Shown one piece after another: positions 1 to 7,509 of a stretch of DNA of 64,000 nucleotides (positions within the stretch are counted from its first letter, which is position 1; each line of letters opens with the position of its first letter). The notes under the pieces were generated by a model that did not search any database, was not told the origin of the DNA, and saw only the letters and a program-made list of their open reading frames with translations. A program made the translations under genes and the position numbers. The stretch comes from Acidobacteriota bacterium. Lineage in GTDB: Bacteria; Acidobacteriota; Terriglobia; Bryobacterales; Bryobacteraceae. The DNA lies in assembly GCA_018268715.1 (NCBI GenBank), contig JAFDVZ010000006.1, positions 86,044-150,043 on the forward strand, written 5' to 3'.

Positions 1-1
1 C

Positions 2-835
2 ATCCGCCACGACGCCGGACTGGTCGTGCTCGCGCTCTCCGACGCCGCCGGCAAGCCCATCGCGACGGTGGTGAACTGGGCCAATCACCCGGAAACACTC
101 GGTTCCCGCAATACGGAGCTGACGTCGGATTATCCGCACTACCTGCGCACGCGCCTGGAGGCCCGCGTGGGCGGCGTCGGCGTGCTGTGGAACGGAGCGG
201 TGGGCGGCATGCAGTCCCCGCTCGGCGCCAAGGTGAAGGATCCCGCCTCGGGCGCCGAAGCCAAGGACCGCACTTTCCGGAAAGCCGAGATCATCGGCCA
301 GCGCGTCGCCGACCTAGCCGCCGAGGCCCTCGCCTCCGCCAAGCCCTCCCCGGTGGACAGCCTGGTGTTCCGCGAAACGGTGGTCCGCATCCCCATGACC
401 AACCCCGGTTTCCAGATGGCGGCCAAGGCGGGTTTATTTAAAGGACGCAAGCTGCCCAACGACGACGGAACCACCAACACGCCGGTGGGTCTGGTCCGCA
501 TCGCCGGCGGGGGCCAGGCGCTTGTCGACATCGCCCTCATCCCCGGCGAAATGTACCCCGAACTGAGCCTCGGAGGCGTCGAACGCTACTCCGGCGCGGA
601 CTATCCCGACGCCCCCATCGAACCCGCCATCAAGACGCTCGAAACGGCGAAATTCCGCATGCTGATCGGCCTCGCCAATGACGAAATCGGCTACATCATT
701 CCGAAGGCGGAATGGGACGAGAAGCCCCCGTTCCTGAACAACTCGCCGCGTCGCCACTATGGCGAAGTAAACTCCGTGGGACCCGACGCCGCCCCCCGCA
801 TCGCGGAGGCGTTCCAGCGACTCGTTAAACCATGA
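2..835 (+). CDS. Ceramidase-like (neutral/alkaline non-lysosomal) protein, C-terminal part
   Basis: The reading frame enters from the left edge, so the N-terminus is missing; an internal ATG at 26 is not the likely start. The visible part begins with a segment holding NWANHPE, which resembles the conserved core of the neutral ceramidase N-terminal family. It ends with a conserved block containing LANDEIGYIIPKAEWDE, also typical of the secreted ceramidase-like proteins found in soil bacteria. Such enzymes would hydrolyse an amide of a sphingolipid or a related lipid outside the cytoplasm, but the substrate is not known here. The last 25 or so codons and the stop are the source of the decayed tandem array just downstream. 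Family placement is reasonably good; specificity is inference. Confidence 0.65.
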   Translation: MRHDAGLVVLALSDAAGKPIATVVNWANHPETLGSRNTELTSDYPHYLRTRLEARVGGVGVLWNGAVGGMQSPLGAKVKDPASGAEAKDRTFRKAEIIGQRVADLAAEALASAKPSPVDSLVFRETVVRIPMTNPGFQMAAKAGLFKGRKLPNDDGTTNTPVGLVRIAGGGQALVDIALIPGEMYPELSLGGVERYSGADYPDAPIEPAIKTLETAKFRMLIGLANDEIGYIIPKAEWDEKPPFLNNSPRRHYGEVNSVGPDAAPRIAEAFQRLVKP

Positions 836-1600
836 GTGCAGTAGTCGGCATGCCCATCGGCCCCGGGCCCGACGCCGACACCCGTATCGCAAGACCGATC
901 CAGTGACTCGTCCAGCATGAATGAACTCATCGGCATCGACGCCGGCGCCCTGCCCATCCGCCACGCCATCATGCCGAGGCGCCATCAGGAGGATGTGAAC
1001 TCCGTAGGGTCCGCCCCCGCCCCCCGCATCGCGGAGGCATTCCAGGGACTCGTCAAACCATGACCGCATTCGTCGGCGCGCCCATCGGCCACACCATCAC
1101 GGCGATGCGGACTCCCCCGGGCCCCACGCCGACACCCGTATCGCAAGACCGATCCAGGGACTCGTCCCGCCATGAACGAACTCATCGGCATCGACACCGG
1201 CGCCCTGCCCATCAGCCACACCATCATGCCCAAGCGCCATCAGGGGGATGTGAACTCCGTCGGGCCCGCCCCCGCCCCCCGCATCGCCGAGGCGTTCCAG
1301 CGACTCGCCCAGCCATGAACGCATTCATCGGCATCGATGCCGGCGGTCTGCCCATCCGCCACGCCACCATGCCCAGGCGCCATCATTAGGATGTGAACTC
1401 CGTAGGGCCCGCCCCCGCCCCCCGCATCGCGAAGCCCATCCAAGGACTCGTCAAACCATGACCGAACCGATCGGCATCCACGCCGGAGCCCTGCCGTCCC
1501 GCCACGCCATCGCGCCGAAGCGGGATCATGGTGAAGAAACCTCCCCCGGACTCGCCACGGCCCCAAGTATCGCAAAGCCATTCCAGGGACTCGTCAAACC
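836..1600 (+). repeat. Decayed tandem array of about 143-bp units copied from the gene junction
   Basis: The gap between the ceramidase-like stop and the kinase start is filled with diverged copies of the junction itself. Each unit runs from the last codons of the upstream gene (a version of NSVGP..PRIAEAFQRLVKP and stop) into a version of the kinase start (MNEFIGIDAG). Unit-start ATGs lie at 917, 1060, 1172, 1315 and 1458, and the true kinase start is at 1601. Spacing is 143 bp except for 85 bp (832 to 917) and 112 bp (1060 to 1172), so two units carry deletions. The kinase-derived part lacks the stretch between two DAG codon triplets of the real gene (residues 8-10 and 21-23), as if one recombination event shortened the founder copy. 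I see no intact gene in the array. Confidence 0.9.
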
Positions 1601-2896
1601 ATGAACGAATTCATCGGCATCGATGCCGGCAGCACATTCCTGAAGGGCGCCATCCTCGACGCCGGCGCCCTCTCCATCGTCCGGTCCGAGCGCGTGCCCT
1701 TCCCGCCCTTCCTCGACGGCCTGCCCGCCGGCCATAAGGAAGTGGACCCGCGCGCCATCATGCGGGCGGTGGACGACCTGATCGCGCGCCTCGCGCCGGA
1801 CCCCGCCCGCACGGCGGGAATCGTGCTGTGCGGCCAGATGCACGGCGTCGTTCTAATGGACGAGCGCGGCCAGCCCGTTTCAAACTACATCTCCTGGCTC
1901 GATCAGCGCCTGTCGGCCGACGAGTTCGGAGAACTCGCGGCGCTCATTCCGTCCGGCCTGCGCGCGGAGATCGGCAACGAATTCCGGGCCAGTATCGGCA
2001 TCGGCCTGCTGTGGTGGTTGAAGCGCAGAAATCGGCTTCCCACCGGCGCGACGCCCGTCTCGGTGGCAGATTATGTTGCGGCACAGTTGTGCGGCGCAGC
2101 GCCTGTCCTCGAACCCACCCAGGCCGCCGCCCTTGGCACGGTCCGCCTGCGGGACGCCGCCTGGCACGGCGAAGTGATCGGCCGCGCCGGCCTCGACGGT
2201 CTCCGCTGGCCCGAACTGCGCCCATCCGGCGCTCGAGTGGGCCGCTGGAACGGCGTCCCCTGCTACGCCACCGCCGGCGATCAGCAATGCACCCTGGCCG
2301 GTGCGCTCCTGGCCCCCGGCGAACTGTCGTTCAACATCGGCACCGGCTCCCAGGTGTCCCTGCTGACGGATTCCCCCGACGCCGGCGTCCTGCAACTGCG
2401 GCCCTACTTCGACGGGCGCTATCTCCGCACCATCACCCACATCCCGGGAGGCCGGGCCCTGGCCGCGCTGGCCGGACTCCTGGCCGAACTGGGAGGACTC
2501 TCCGACGAAGAGACCTGGCGCCGCATCGACCAGGCCGTCGCCGCCACGCCCTCCACCGACCTCCGCGCCGGCATGGCCTTCTATCCCGGCCCCTGCGGCG
2601 ACAGCGGCTTCCTGGAGAACCTGCATGAGTCCAACCTGCGCGCCGGGCACGTCTTCCGCGCCGCCTATGAGGCCATGGCCCGCAACCACGCCGACTGCGC
2701 CCGCCGCCTGGACCCGGACCGCACCGCCCGCGGCGTCGTATTTTCCGGTGGCGTCGCCCGCCGCAACGCCCTGCTCCGCCACTTGACCGCCTCCGCCCTC
2801 GGCCTCGACTACCGCCTCTCGCCCGACCCCGAGGACGCCCTCTACGGCCTGCTAATTCTCGCGCGCCGCTACAGCGGAATTACGCCTAAGGTTTGA
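1601..2896 (+). CDS. FGGY-family carbohydrate kinase
   Basis: A 431-residue cytoplasmic kinase that should transfer phosphate from ATP to a sugar or polyol. The N-terminal phosphate-binding motif is FIGIDAGSTFLKGAIL at residues 4-19. CGQMHGVVLMD follows near residue 75, NIGTGSQVSLL marks the second phosphate motif near 245, and VFSGGVARRNALLRHL near 385 is the adenosine motif. The length is somewhat shorter than typical xylulokinases (about 480-500). The GQMHG motif is shared by xylulokinases and sedoheptulokinases, so the substrate is open. ATG at 1601 is the start from which all the junction repeats upstream were derived. The gene follows the ceramidase-like gene on the same strand. Confidence 0.8.
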   Translation: MNEFIGIDAGSTFLKGAILDAGALSIVRSERVPFPPFLDGLPAGHKEVDPRAIMRAVDDLIARLAPDPARTAGIVLCGQMHGVVLMDERGQPVSNYISWLDQRLSADEFGELAALIPSGLRAEIGNEFRASIGIGLLWWLKRRNRLPTGATPVSVADYVAAQLCGAAPVLEPTQAAALGTVRLRDAAWHGEVIGRAGLDGLRWPELRPSGARVGRWNGVPCYATAGDQQCTLAGALLAPGELSFNIGTGSQVSLLTDSPDAGVLQLRPYFDGRYLRTITHIPGGRALAALAGLLAELGGLSDEETWRRIDQAVAATPSTDLRAGMAFYPGPCGDSGFLENLHESNLRAGHVFRAAYEAMARNHADCARRLDPDRTARGVVFSGGVARRNALLRHLTASALGLDYRLSPDPEDALYGLLILARRYSGITPKV

Positions 2897-2923
2897 TAAC
2901 AAATTCGCCAATGCTGGGATAGT
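2893..2923 (+). promoter_or_regulatory. Possible promoter for the YegP-like gene
   Basis: TTGATA at 2893-2898 overlaps the kinase stop. A GATAGT hexamer follows at 2918-2923 with a 19-bp spacer. The start codon at 2932 lies so close that the transcript would be nearly leaderless, which fits the lack of a Shine-Dalgarno sequence. Pattern match only. Confidence 0.35.
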
Positions 2924-2931
2924 CTATTCCC

Positions 2932-3270
2932 ATGCCAGGTAAATTCGAAGTCAAGAAGGCCACCAACGGCCAATATATGTTCAACCTCAAGGCCGGCAAC
3001 GGCGAGGTCATCCTGACCAGCGAGACCTACGAATCGAAGGATGGCTGCCTGAACGGCGTCGAGTCGGTCCGCAAAAACTCGGCCCAGGACGCGCGATTCG
3101 ACCGCCGCACCTCGAAAAACGGCAAACCCTACTTCGCGCTGACGGCCGGCAATGGCCAGGACATCGGCCGCAGCGAGATGTATGAATCCAAGGCGTCGAT
3201 GGAGAAGGGCATCCGGTCGGTGATGCGCAACGCGCCCGAGGCGAAACTGGTCGAATCGGCCGGCGCCTGA
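2932..3270 (+). CDS. YegP/DUF1508 family protein
   Basis: A 112-residue protein made of two tandem DUF1508 repeats, residues about 3-50 and 54-103. Each has the pattern GKxxFxLxAGNGxxI...EMYESK followed by a run of small residues and VR. This matches the YegP family of small soluble proteins, whose function is not established (sometimes linked to stress). Length agrees with the two-repeat members. There is no Shine-Dalgarno sequence, and a promoter-like element lies directly upstream. It is convergent with the prepilin peptidase gene, with only 6 bp between the stops. Confidence 0.85.
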   Translation: MPGKFEVKKATNGQYMFNLKAGNGEVILTSETYESKDGCLNGVESVRKNSAQDARFDRRTSKNGKPYFALTAGNGQDIGRSEMYESKASMEKGIRSVMRNAPEAKLVESAGA

Positions 3271-3276
3271 CCGTCC

Positions 3277-4095
3277 CTAAGCGCCCAGGCGCATATACCA
3301 GGCGATCAACGCCTGGCTGAACATCGCCACCGTAACGGCGCTTGCGCCCAGAAACGCCCCAAACGGCAATTGGTAGGTGGAGGCGTCGCGTCCCGTCAGC
3401 AGGATGAACGCCAGGCCGCCGACGCCTCCCGCCATCGAGCCGAAGATCAGCGTGAGCAGGGATCCCTGCAATCCCAGAAACGCGCCGATCATGAAGACCA
3501 TCTTCACGTCCCCCAGCCCCATCCCTTCCTTGTGTCGCAGCCACTCGTACGCCTTCGCCACCGCGAGGACGGACCCGCCGCTCACCGCCGCCCCCAGCGC
3601 CGCCTCGATCAGCGAAAACACGCGTTCGTTGGTCAGGTTGGGCGCGATCAGGTGCGAAATCGCCGTGTTCAGCGGCGCAAACCACGCCATCACGAATCCC
3701 AACGCCGCGCCGCCCAGCGTGAACTCGTCGGGCAGGATGCGCTCTTCGATGTCGGTGGCCACCAGGGCCGTCATGATGGCGCTGAACAGGCAGTATTTCA
3801 GGGCTTCGGGCGTCGGGCCGAAATGCCACACGCTCCAGGCGAACAACAGCGCCGTTACCAGCTCGACGGCCGGATAGCGCCACGGAATCCGGGCTTGGCA
3901 CTTCCGGCAGCGTCCGCCGAGCACCAGGTAGCTCAACACCGGGACGTTGTCGTACCAGGCGATCATCGTCTCGCAGGAAGGACAGAACGAGCGCGGCCGC
4001 ACCACCGACAGGTCCCGCGGCAGCCGGTACACGCACACGTTCAGAAAGCTGCCGATCAGCAATCCGAACAGCCCCGCCATCGCCGCCTCAATCAT
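3277..4095 (-). CDS. pilD: Type IV prepilin peptidase / N-methyltransferase (A24 family)
   Basis: A 272-residue integral membrane aspartic protease that cleaves and N-methylates type IV pilin-like precursors. The N-terminal domain has the cytoplasmic four-cysteine zinc site (C38, C41, C63, C66) after a GSFLNVCVYRLP segment. The catalytic aspartates are seen in the TDIEERILPDEF motif (D115) and in GMGLGDVKM in the C-terminal half. Several hydrophobic segments follow, as expected. The ATG overlaps the stop of the upstream glycosyltransferase by 4 nt (ATGA), so the two are translationally coupled. No pilin gene is seen nearby. Confidence 0.93.
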   Translation of the reverse strand: MIEAAMAGLFGLLIGSFLNVCVYRLPRDLSVVRPRSFCPSCETMIAWYDNVPVLSYLVLGGRCRKCQARIPWRYPAVELVTALLFAWSVWHFGPTPEALKYCLFSAIMTALVATDIEERILPDEFTLGGAALGFVMAWFAPLNTAISHLIAPNLTNERVFSLIEAALGAAVSGGSVLAVAKAYEWLRHKEGMGLGDVKMVFMIGAFLGLQGSLLTLIFGSMAGGVGGLAFILLTGRDASTYQLPFGAFLGASAVTVAMFSQALIAWYMRLGA

Positions 4096-4967
4096 TTGCG
4101 GACCTTCTCATAAACCCCAATGGTTCCCTCCACCATCCTATCGACGGAAAACTCGCGCGAAACGCGCAGCCGGCCCGCCTCGCCCAGCCGCCGCGCCAAC
4201 CCCGGATCCCCTTCCAGGCGCTCAACGGCCGCCGCGAACGCGCTGGGATGGTTCGCCGCCAACAGCCCGGTCACGCCGTCCTCCACCGCTTCCACCAGCC
4301 CCTCCACGCGGCTCGCGATCACCGGGACGCCCCGCGCCATCGCCATCAGCGCCGCCGAGCCGAGCCCTTCCGAACGCGTCGGGTAGACGAACATCCGCGC
4401 CGTTTCCAGATCGCGCGCCAGGTCGGTTGAATAGACGGCCTCGACGCCCGCCTGGCGAAGCAACTCCCCGCCCTTCATGGGATCGGAGGTGGCGATCGTC
4501 ACAATGCCGCCCTCGAAGGTGGACACCGCCGCCGCCGGCACGCCGTCATAGACCACGGAGATCGCCCCGCCGGGCGCGCCGGCCTCTTCGAGCCTCCCGG
4601 CGACGAAATGAGAAATCGCGATAAAGTGCGCCGCCCGCCGGTATTTCCATCGCGACGCCGCGCCCGTCTTCACCGGAAACGCCACTCTCCGCGAAACCAC
4701 CAACGGGACGCGCCCGGCCGCTGCGGCCATCGTGTGGGAATGCGCGTCGTGGGCATGGATCACCTCCGGCCGCTCGCCCAACAGCGCCAGCCAACCCAGC
4801 GGCGCCACGTCGATGCCTTCGTCGGCCGCTCTTCCGAGCAGTTCCCCGCCCCGCCGCCCCAGCAGCCGGACCGCATGTCCCCGCTCGCGCAGTCCCCGCA
4901 GCAGGTACAGCACCTGCCACTGCCCGCCACGCATTTCGCGGCCCGCGTCCAGGTGCAGGATTCGCAC
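4092..4967 (-). CDS. Glycosyltransferase, GT4-like
   Basis: A 291-residue protein with the GT-B fold signature of family 4. The N-terminus MRILHLDAG..RGGQWQVLYLLRGL is the acceptor-side start. The C-terminal part carries YPTRSEGLGSAALMAMA, where the EGLG block is the nucleotide-sugar binding motif, followed by GVPVIASRVEGLVEAV. It is shorter than usual (350-400 residues), with a reduced linker region. The start is GTG at 4967. It lies between a GT2 gene and pilD on the same strand with a 4-nt overlap and a 4-nt gap, so these are probably one transcript. The substrate is unknown; lipopolysaccharide or surface glycan assembly is likely. Confidence 0.8.
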   Translation of the reverse strand: MRILHLDAGREMRGGQWQVLYLLRGLRERGHAVRLLGRRGGELLGRAADEGIDVAPLGWLALLGERPEVIHAHDAHSHTMAAAAGRVPLVVSRRVAFPVKTGAASRWKYRRAAHFIAISHFVAGRLEEAGAPGGAISVVYDGVPAAAVSTFEGGIVTIATSDPMKGGELLRQAGVEAVYSTDLARDLETARMFVYPTRSEGLGSAALMAMARGVPVIASRVEGLVEAVEDGVTGLLAANHPSAFAAAVERLEGDPGLARRLGEAGRLRVSREFSVDRMVEGTIGVYEKVRK

Positions 4968-4971
4968 CGGC

Positions 4972-5718
4972 CTAGCGCTCCGGCCGCATGAACCGCACCT
5001 TGGCGAACTTCAGGAAGTTGTAGAGCGCCGCCATGTGCGCGATCGCGAGCCCCTCCATGCCGTCCAGGAACCCCAGGTTTAGAAAGTAGGTGCGGATGAA
5101 CGTCCAGGCCGGGTCCACCAGCAGCTTCGACCATCCCACCGGACGCCCCTCGGCAATCATCTGCTCGGCGGCCAGCGTGGTGTAGCGGTCCATGGTCCGC
5201 AGGTGCTCGGAAAGCGAGCTGCACGTGAAGTGCAGCAGGTTCGCCTCCAGCCGCCCCACAGCGCCCGTAACCCTCACGGATTCATGGACATACCTACCTA
5301 CCCAGGTGGCCTTCCGGCGGTCGAACAGCCGCACCTTGCGGTCCGGATACCAGCCCGAATGCAGGATCCAGCGCCCCAGGTACTCGGCCAGCCGCGGCAT
5401 CGTGTAGCCGTCATAGGCCGGACCGTTCTTCTTCAACTGCCAGATCTCGGCCTCGAGCGCCTCGCTCAGCGCTTCATCGGCGTCGATCGACAGCACCCAG
5501 TCGTTTTCGGCCCTTTCGGCGGCGTAGTTCTTCTGTCCGGCATAGCCCAGCCACACCGATTCGATCACCCGCGCGCCCAGTTTCGCCGCGATCTCGCAGG
5601 TCCGGTCCGTGGACCCGCTGTCCACCACCAGAATCTCATCGCAACACCGCAGGCTTTCAATCGCCCGCGCGATGTTGCGCTCCTCGTTGTAGGTGATGAT
5701 GGCGGCGGAGATCTTCAT
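4972..5718 (-). CDS. Glycosyltransferase family 2 (LPS core-type)
   Basis: About 248 residues starting MKISAAIITYNEERNIARAI, the classical GT2 N-terminus. VVDSGSTDRT and SIDADEAL (a DxD-type metal site) follow, then a C-terminal segment like the WaaE/KdtX lipopolysaccharide core beta-glucosyltransferases. The frame is open for 22 more codons upstream, but that stretch (to 5784) is Arg/Cys-rich, non-conserved and runs into the M50 gene. ATG at 5718 places the conserved motif at residue 1. It acts at the cytoplasmic face of the inner membrane. It is followed by a GT4 gene, which supports a glycan-building pair. Confidence 0.85.
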   Translation of the reverse strand: MKISAAIITYNEERNIARAIESLRCCDEILVVDSGSTDRTCEIAAKLGARVIESVWLGYAGQKNYAAERAENDWVLSIDADEALSEALEAEIWQLKKNGPAYDGYTMPRLAEYLGRWILHSGWYPDRKVRLFDRRKATWVGRYVHESVRVTGAVGRLEANLLHFTCSSLSEHLRTMDRYTTLAAEQMIAEGRPVGWSKLLVDPAWTFIRTYFLNLGFLDGMEGLAIAHMAALYNFLKFAKVRFMRPER

Positions 5719-5722
5719 CGTC

Positions 5723-6610
5723 CTACCTGCGAATCGGCTCCACCGTAAAGCACAGCACGAAAAGCGCCAGAGAGAGCCAGCCAAGCAGCGTGCGGGACCG
5801 CCCCAGCGGCCGGGCGTCGAAAATCGCCGGGTGCCGCATGCCGAAAAAGAACAGAAAGGCCGCCCACACCAGCCAACTGTAGGAGTACAGGAGCCCGAGC
5901 GGGATCAGCATCGCCACCAGCACCCGCGACAGAATGCGGGACCGCTCGCCCACGAACGAATACAGAATGTGCCCGCCGTCCAACTGCCCGATCGGCAACA
6001 GGTTAAGGGCGGTGGCCAGCACCCCCACCCAGGCCGCCCGGGCGATCGGATGCAGATAGATGTCGGAGCTGGCGACGCCGGGAAAAATCGCCTTCTCGAG
6101 CAACACAACAATTAACGGCGTGCCAAACACCATCTCGCCTTCCTCGGCGATCCCCGGAATCACCTTGGACCAGGCGACGCCCACCGCGAGCGCCGGCAGC
6201 AGCAAAAAAAACCCCGCCAACGGCCCCGCCACGGCCACGTCGAACAGCGCGCGCTTGGAAAAAATGGGGGCGCGGATGCGGATAAACGCGCCAAAAGTGC
6301 CGATTGGGGCCGGGAAAGGTATGAAAAATGGGGCAGTTGCGTCGATTTTGTAGTACTTACAGGCCCCAAAATGACCCATTTCGTGCGCAAAAAGGATGCT
6401 TAATAACGTTAAAGAGAACGGTAAACCTGACACTAAAAGGCCCGGATCGCGCACGATCGACAGGTATCCGTACAGGCCTTCAATGATATCGACAGGCTGG
6501 TTCAGGCGAAAACCGCGCACGAACGCCGCGCCCATGACGCTGGTGGTCACCAGCGTGACGGCCAGCAGCAGGCCGTGCAGCCACCAGCGAACTGGCCGGA
6601 TTGCGCTCAT
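5723..6610 (-). CDS. Site-2-protease-like membrane metalloprotease (M50)
   Basis: A polytopic membrane protein of about 295 residues. The zinc motif HEMGH (HExxH) sits in the third hydrophobic segment. The second signature NLLPIGQLDGGH supplies the third zinc ligand, the Asp. No PDZ domain is visible between them, which puts it with the simple integral-membrane M50 proteins found in many bacteria and plants. A further in-frame ATG at 6637 exists, but the one at 6610 has a GAGGGG run upstream. The gene is close behind the HU gene. The role may be regulated intramembrane proteolysis; no partner is evident nearby. Confidence 0.85.
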   Translation of the reverse strand: MSAIRPVRWWLHGLLLAVTLVTTSVMGAAFVRGFRLNQPVDIIEGLYGYLSIVRDPGLLVSGLPFSLTLLSILFAHEMGHFGACKYYKIDATAPFFIPFPAPIGTFGAFIRIRAPIFSKRALFDVAVAGPLAGFFLLLPALAVGVAWSKVIPGIAEEGEMVFGTPLIVVLLEKAIFPGVASSDIYLHPIARAAWVGVLATALNLLPIGQLDGGHILYSFVGERSRILSRVLVAMLIPLGLLYSYSWLVWAAFLFFFGMRHPAIFDARPLGRSRTLLGWLSLALFVLCFTVEPIRR

Positions 6611-6642
6611 GCCGGGGGGCGGCCCCTCAAATGGCACGTCGA

Positions 6643-6912
6643 TTACTGCAGCGTCTGCAGTTCTTTCCCCGGCTTGAAGCGCACGGCCTTGCCGGGCGGA
6701 ATGGCGACCTCGGCCCCGGTGCGGGGATTGCGGCCGATGCCCGTCTTGCGGGGGCGAACATTGAAGATGCCAAAGCCGCGCAGTTCGATCCGCTCTCCCT
6801 GGGCAAGAGCCTTTTTCATCGTTTCGAAGACAGTTTCCACGGCCATCTCGGCCTTGGTTTTGGTGATTCCCGTTCTGTTGACGACTTCGTTAATGATGTC
6901 GAGCTTAATCAA
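6643..6912 (-). CDS. HU/IHF-family DNA-binding protein
   Basis: With a TTG start at 6912 the product is 89 residues, the standard HU length, beginning LIKLDIINEVVNRTGITK. The DNA-binding arm is clear (GFGIFNVRPRKTGIGRNPRTG followed in frame by the usual PGK..RFKPG end). The frame is open to an ATG at 6984, but the extra 24 residues are unlike HU. A strong GAGGAGG Shine-Dalgarno lies about 9 nt before the TTG. A sigma-70-type promoter lies at 6983-7012. The protein would bend and compact DNA as a dimer. The C-terminal tail ELQTLQ is slightly extended. HU and IHF cannot be told apart with certainty here. Confidence 0.93.
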   Translation of the reverse strand: MIKLDIINEVVNRTGITKTKAEMAVETVFETMKKALAQGERIELRGFGIFNVRPRKTGIGRNPRTGAEVAIPPGKAVRFKPGKELQTLQ

Positions 6913-6982
6913 AGGCTGAAGCCTCCTCAATGCCAGAGCGGCCGGTCGCGCGAAAGGCGTTTGCCCCAGAAAGGCAAAACCC

Positions 6983-7012
6983 ATGATAAGATTGGGGTTA
7001 CACGCTTGTCAA
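6983..7012 (-). promoter_or_regulatory. Sigma-70-type promoter for the HU gene
   Basis: Read on the minus strand, a perfect TTGACA (7007-7012) and a TATCAT hexamer (6983-6988) are separated by 18 bp. The start TTG and its Shine-Dalgarno follow about 70 bp downstream. It is one of the best promoter matches in the window, as expected for an abundant protein. Confidence 0.7.
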
Positions 7013-7038
7013 GCACATCCGGTCCGAAATCTGTTCTT

Positions 7039-7509
7039 GTGTCGTGCGAAGGGCTCCGTTGCGCCGCTTCGAAGTTCGCCACCGGCGTGGCCGTACTCAC
7101 CACTACCGGCGCCGACGGCGCGCCGCACGGAATGACGGTGAATTCGTTCACCAGCGTGTCCTGCGACCCGCCCATCGTGAGCGTATCGATCGGCCTGCGT
7201 TCGAGCCTCCTCGCTATCCTATCGGCGGCTTCCCGGTTCGGCCTGAGTGTCCTTTCGGCGGATCAGCGCGCAATTTCGACAAGATTCGCGGGGACTTCGG
7301 ACGCGCGGTTCGACGGTATCGAGTGGCGGCCGGGGCCTTCCGGCGCGCCCCTGATCGAGAACGTAATCGCCACGTTTGAGTGCCGCAAGCACTCGGAAGT
7401 CACCGTCGGCGACCACGTGGTGATCTATCTCGAGGTGGAATCCGCGGAGACCTTCGACGGCGAGCCACTACTGTACTTCGCCAGCCGCTACACCCGGCTC
7501 GAGCCCTGA
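7039..7509 (+). CDS. Flavin reductase-like (FMN-binding) domain protein
   Basis: About 156 residues. The conserved run ASKFATGVAVLTTTGADGAPHG, then MTVNSFTSVSCDPPIVSVSI, is the FMN-binding signature of the flavin reductase-like family (HpaC/ActVB type). The end VGDHVVIYLEVE...LLYFASRY is also typical. Such proteins reduce free FMN/FAD with NAD(P)H, often for a partner monooxygenase. No monooxygenase gene is adjacent. The frame extends far upstream through the HU gene, but the domain begins at the GTG at 7039, which gives the usual length. No clear Shine-Dalgarno is seen. The gene is convergent with the TPR gene, with no gap between the stops. Confidence 0.8.
   Translation: MSCEGLRCAASKFATGVAVLTTTGADGAPHGMTVNSFTSVSCDPPIVSVSIGLRSSLLAILSAASRFGLSVLSADQRAISTRFAGTSDARFDGIEWRPGPSGAPLIENVIATFECRKHSEVTVGDHVVIYLEVESAETFDGEPLLYFASRYTRLEP

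Noticed and set aside
1060..1389. Open frames inside the junction array
   Set aside because: They are by-products of the repeated gene ends and starts; none has a domain or a consistent frame.
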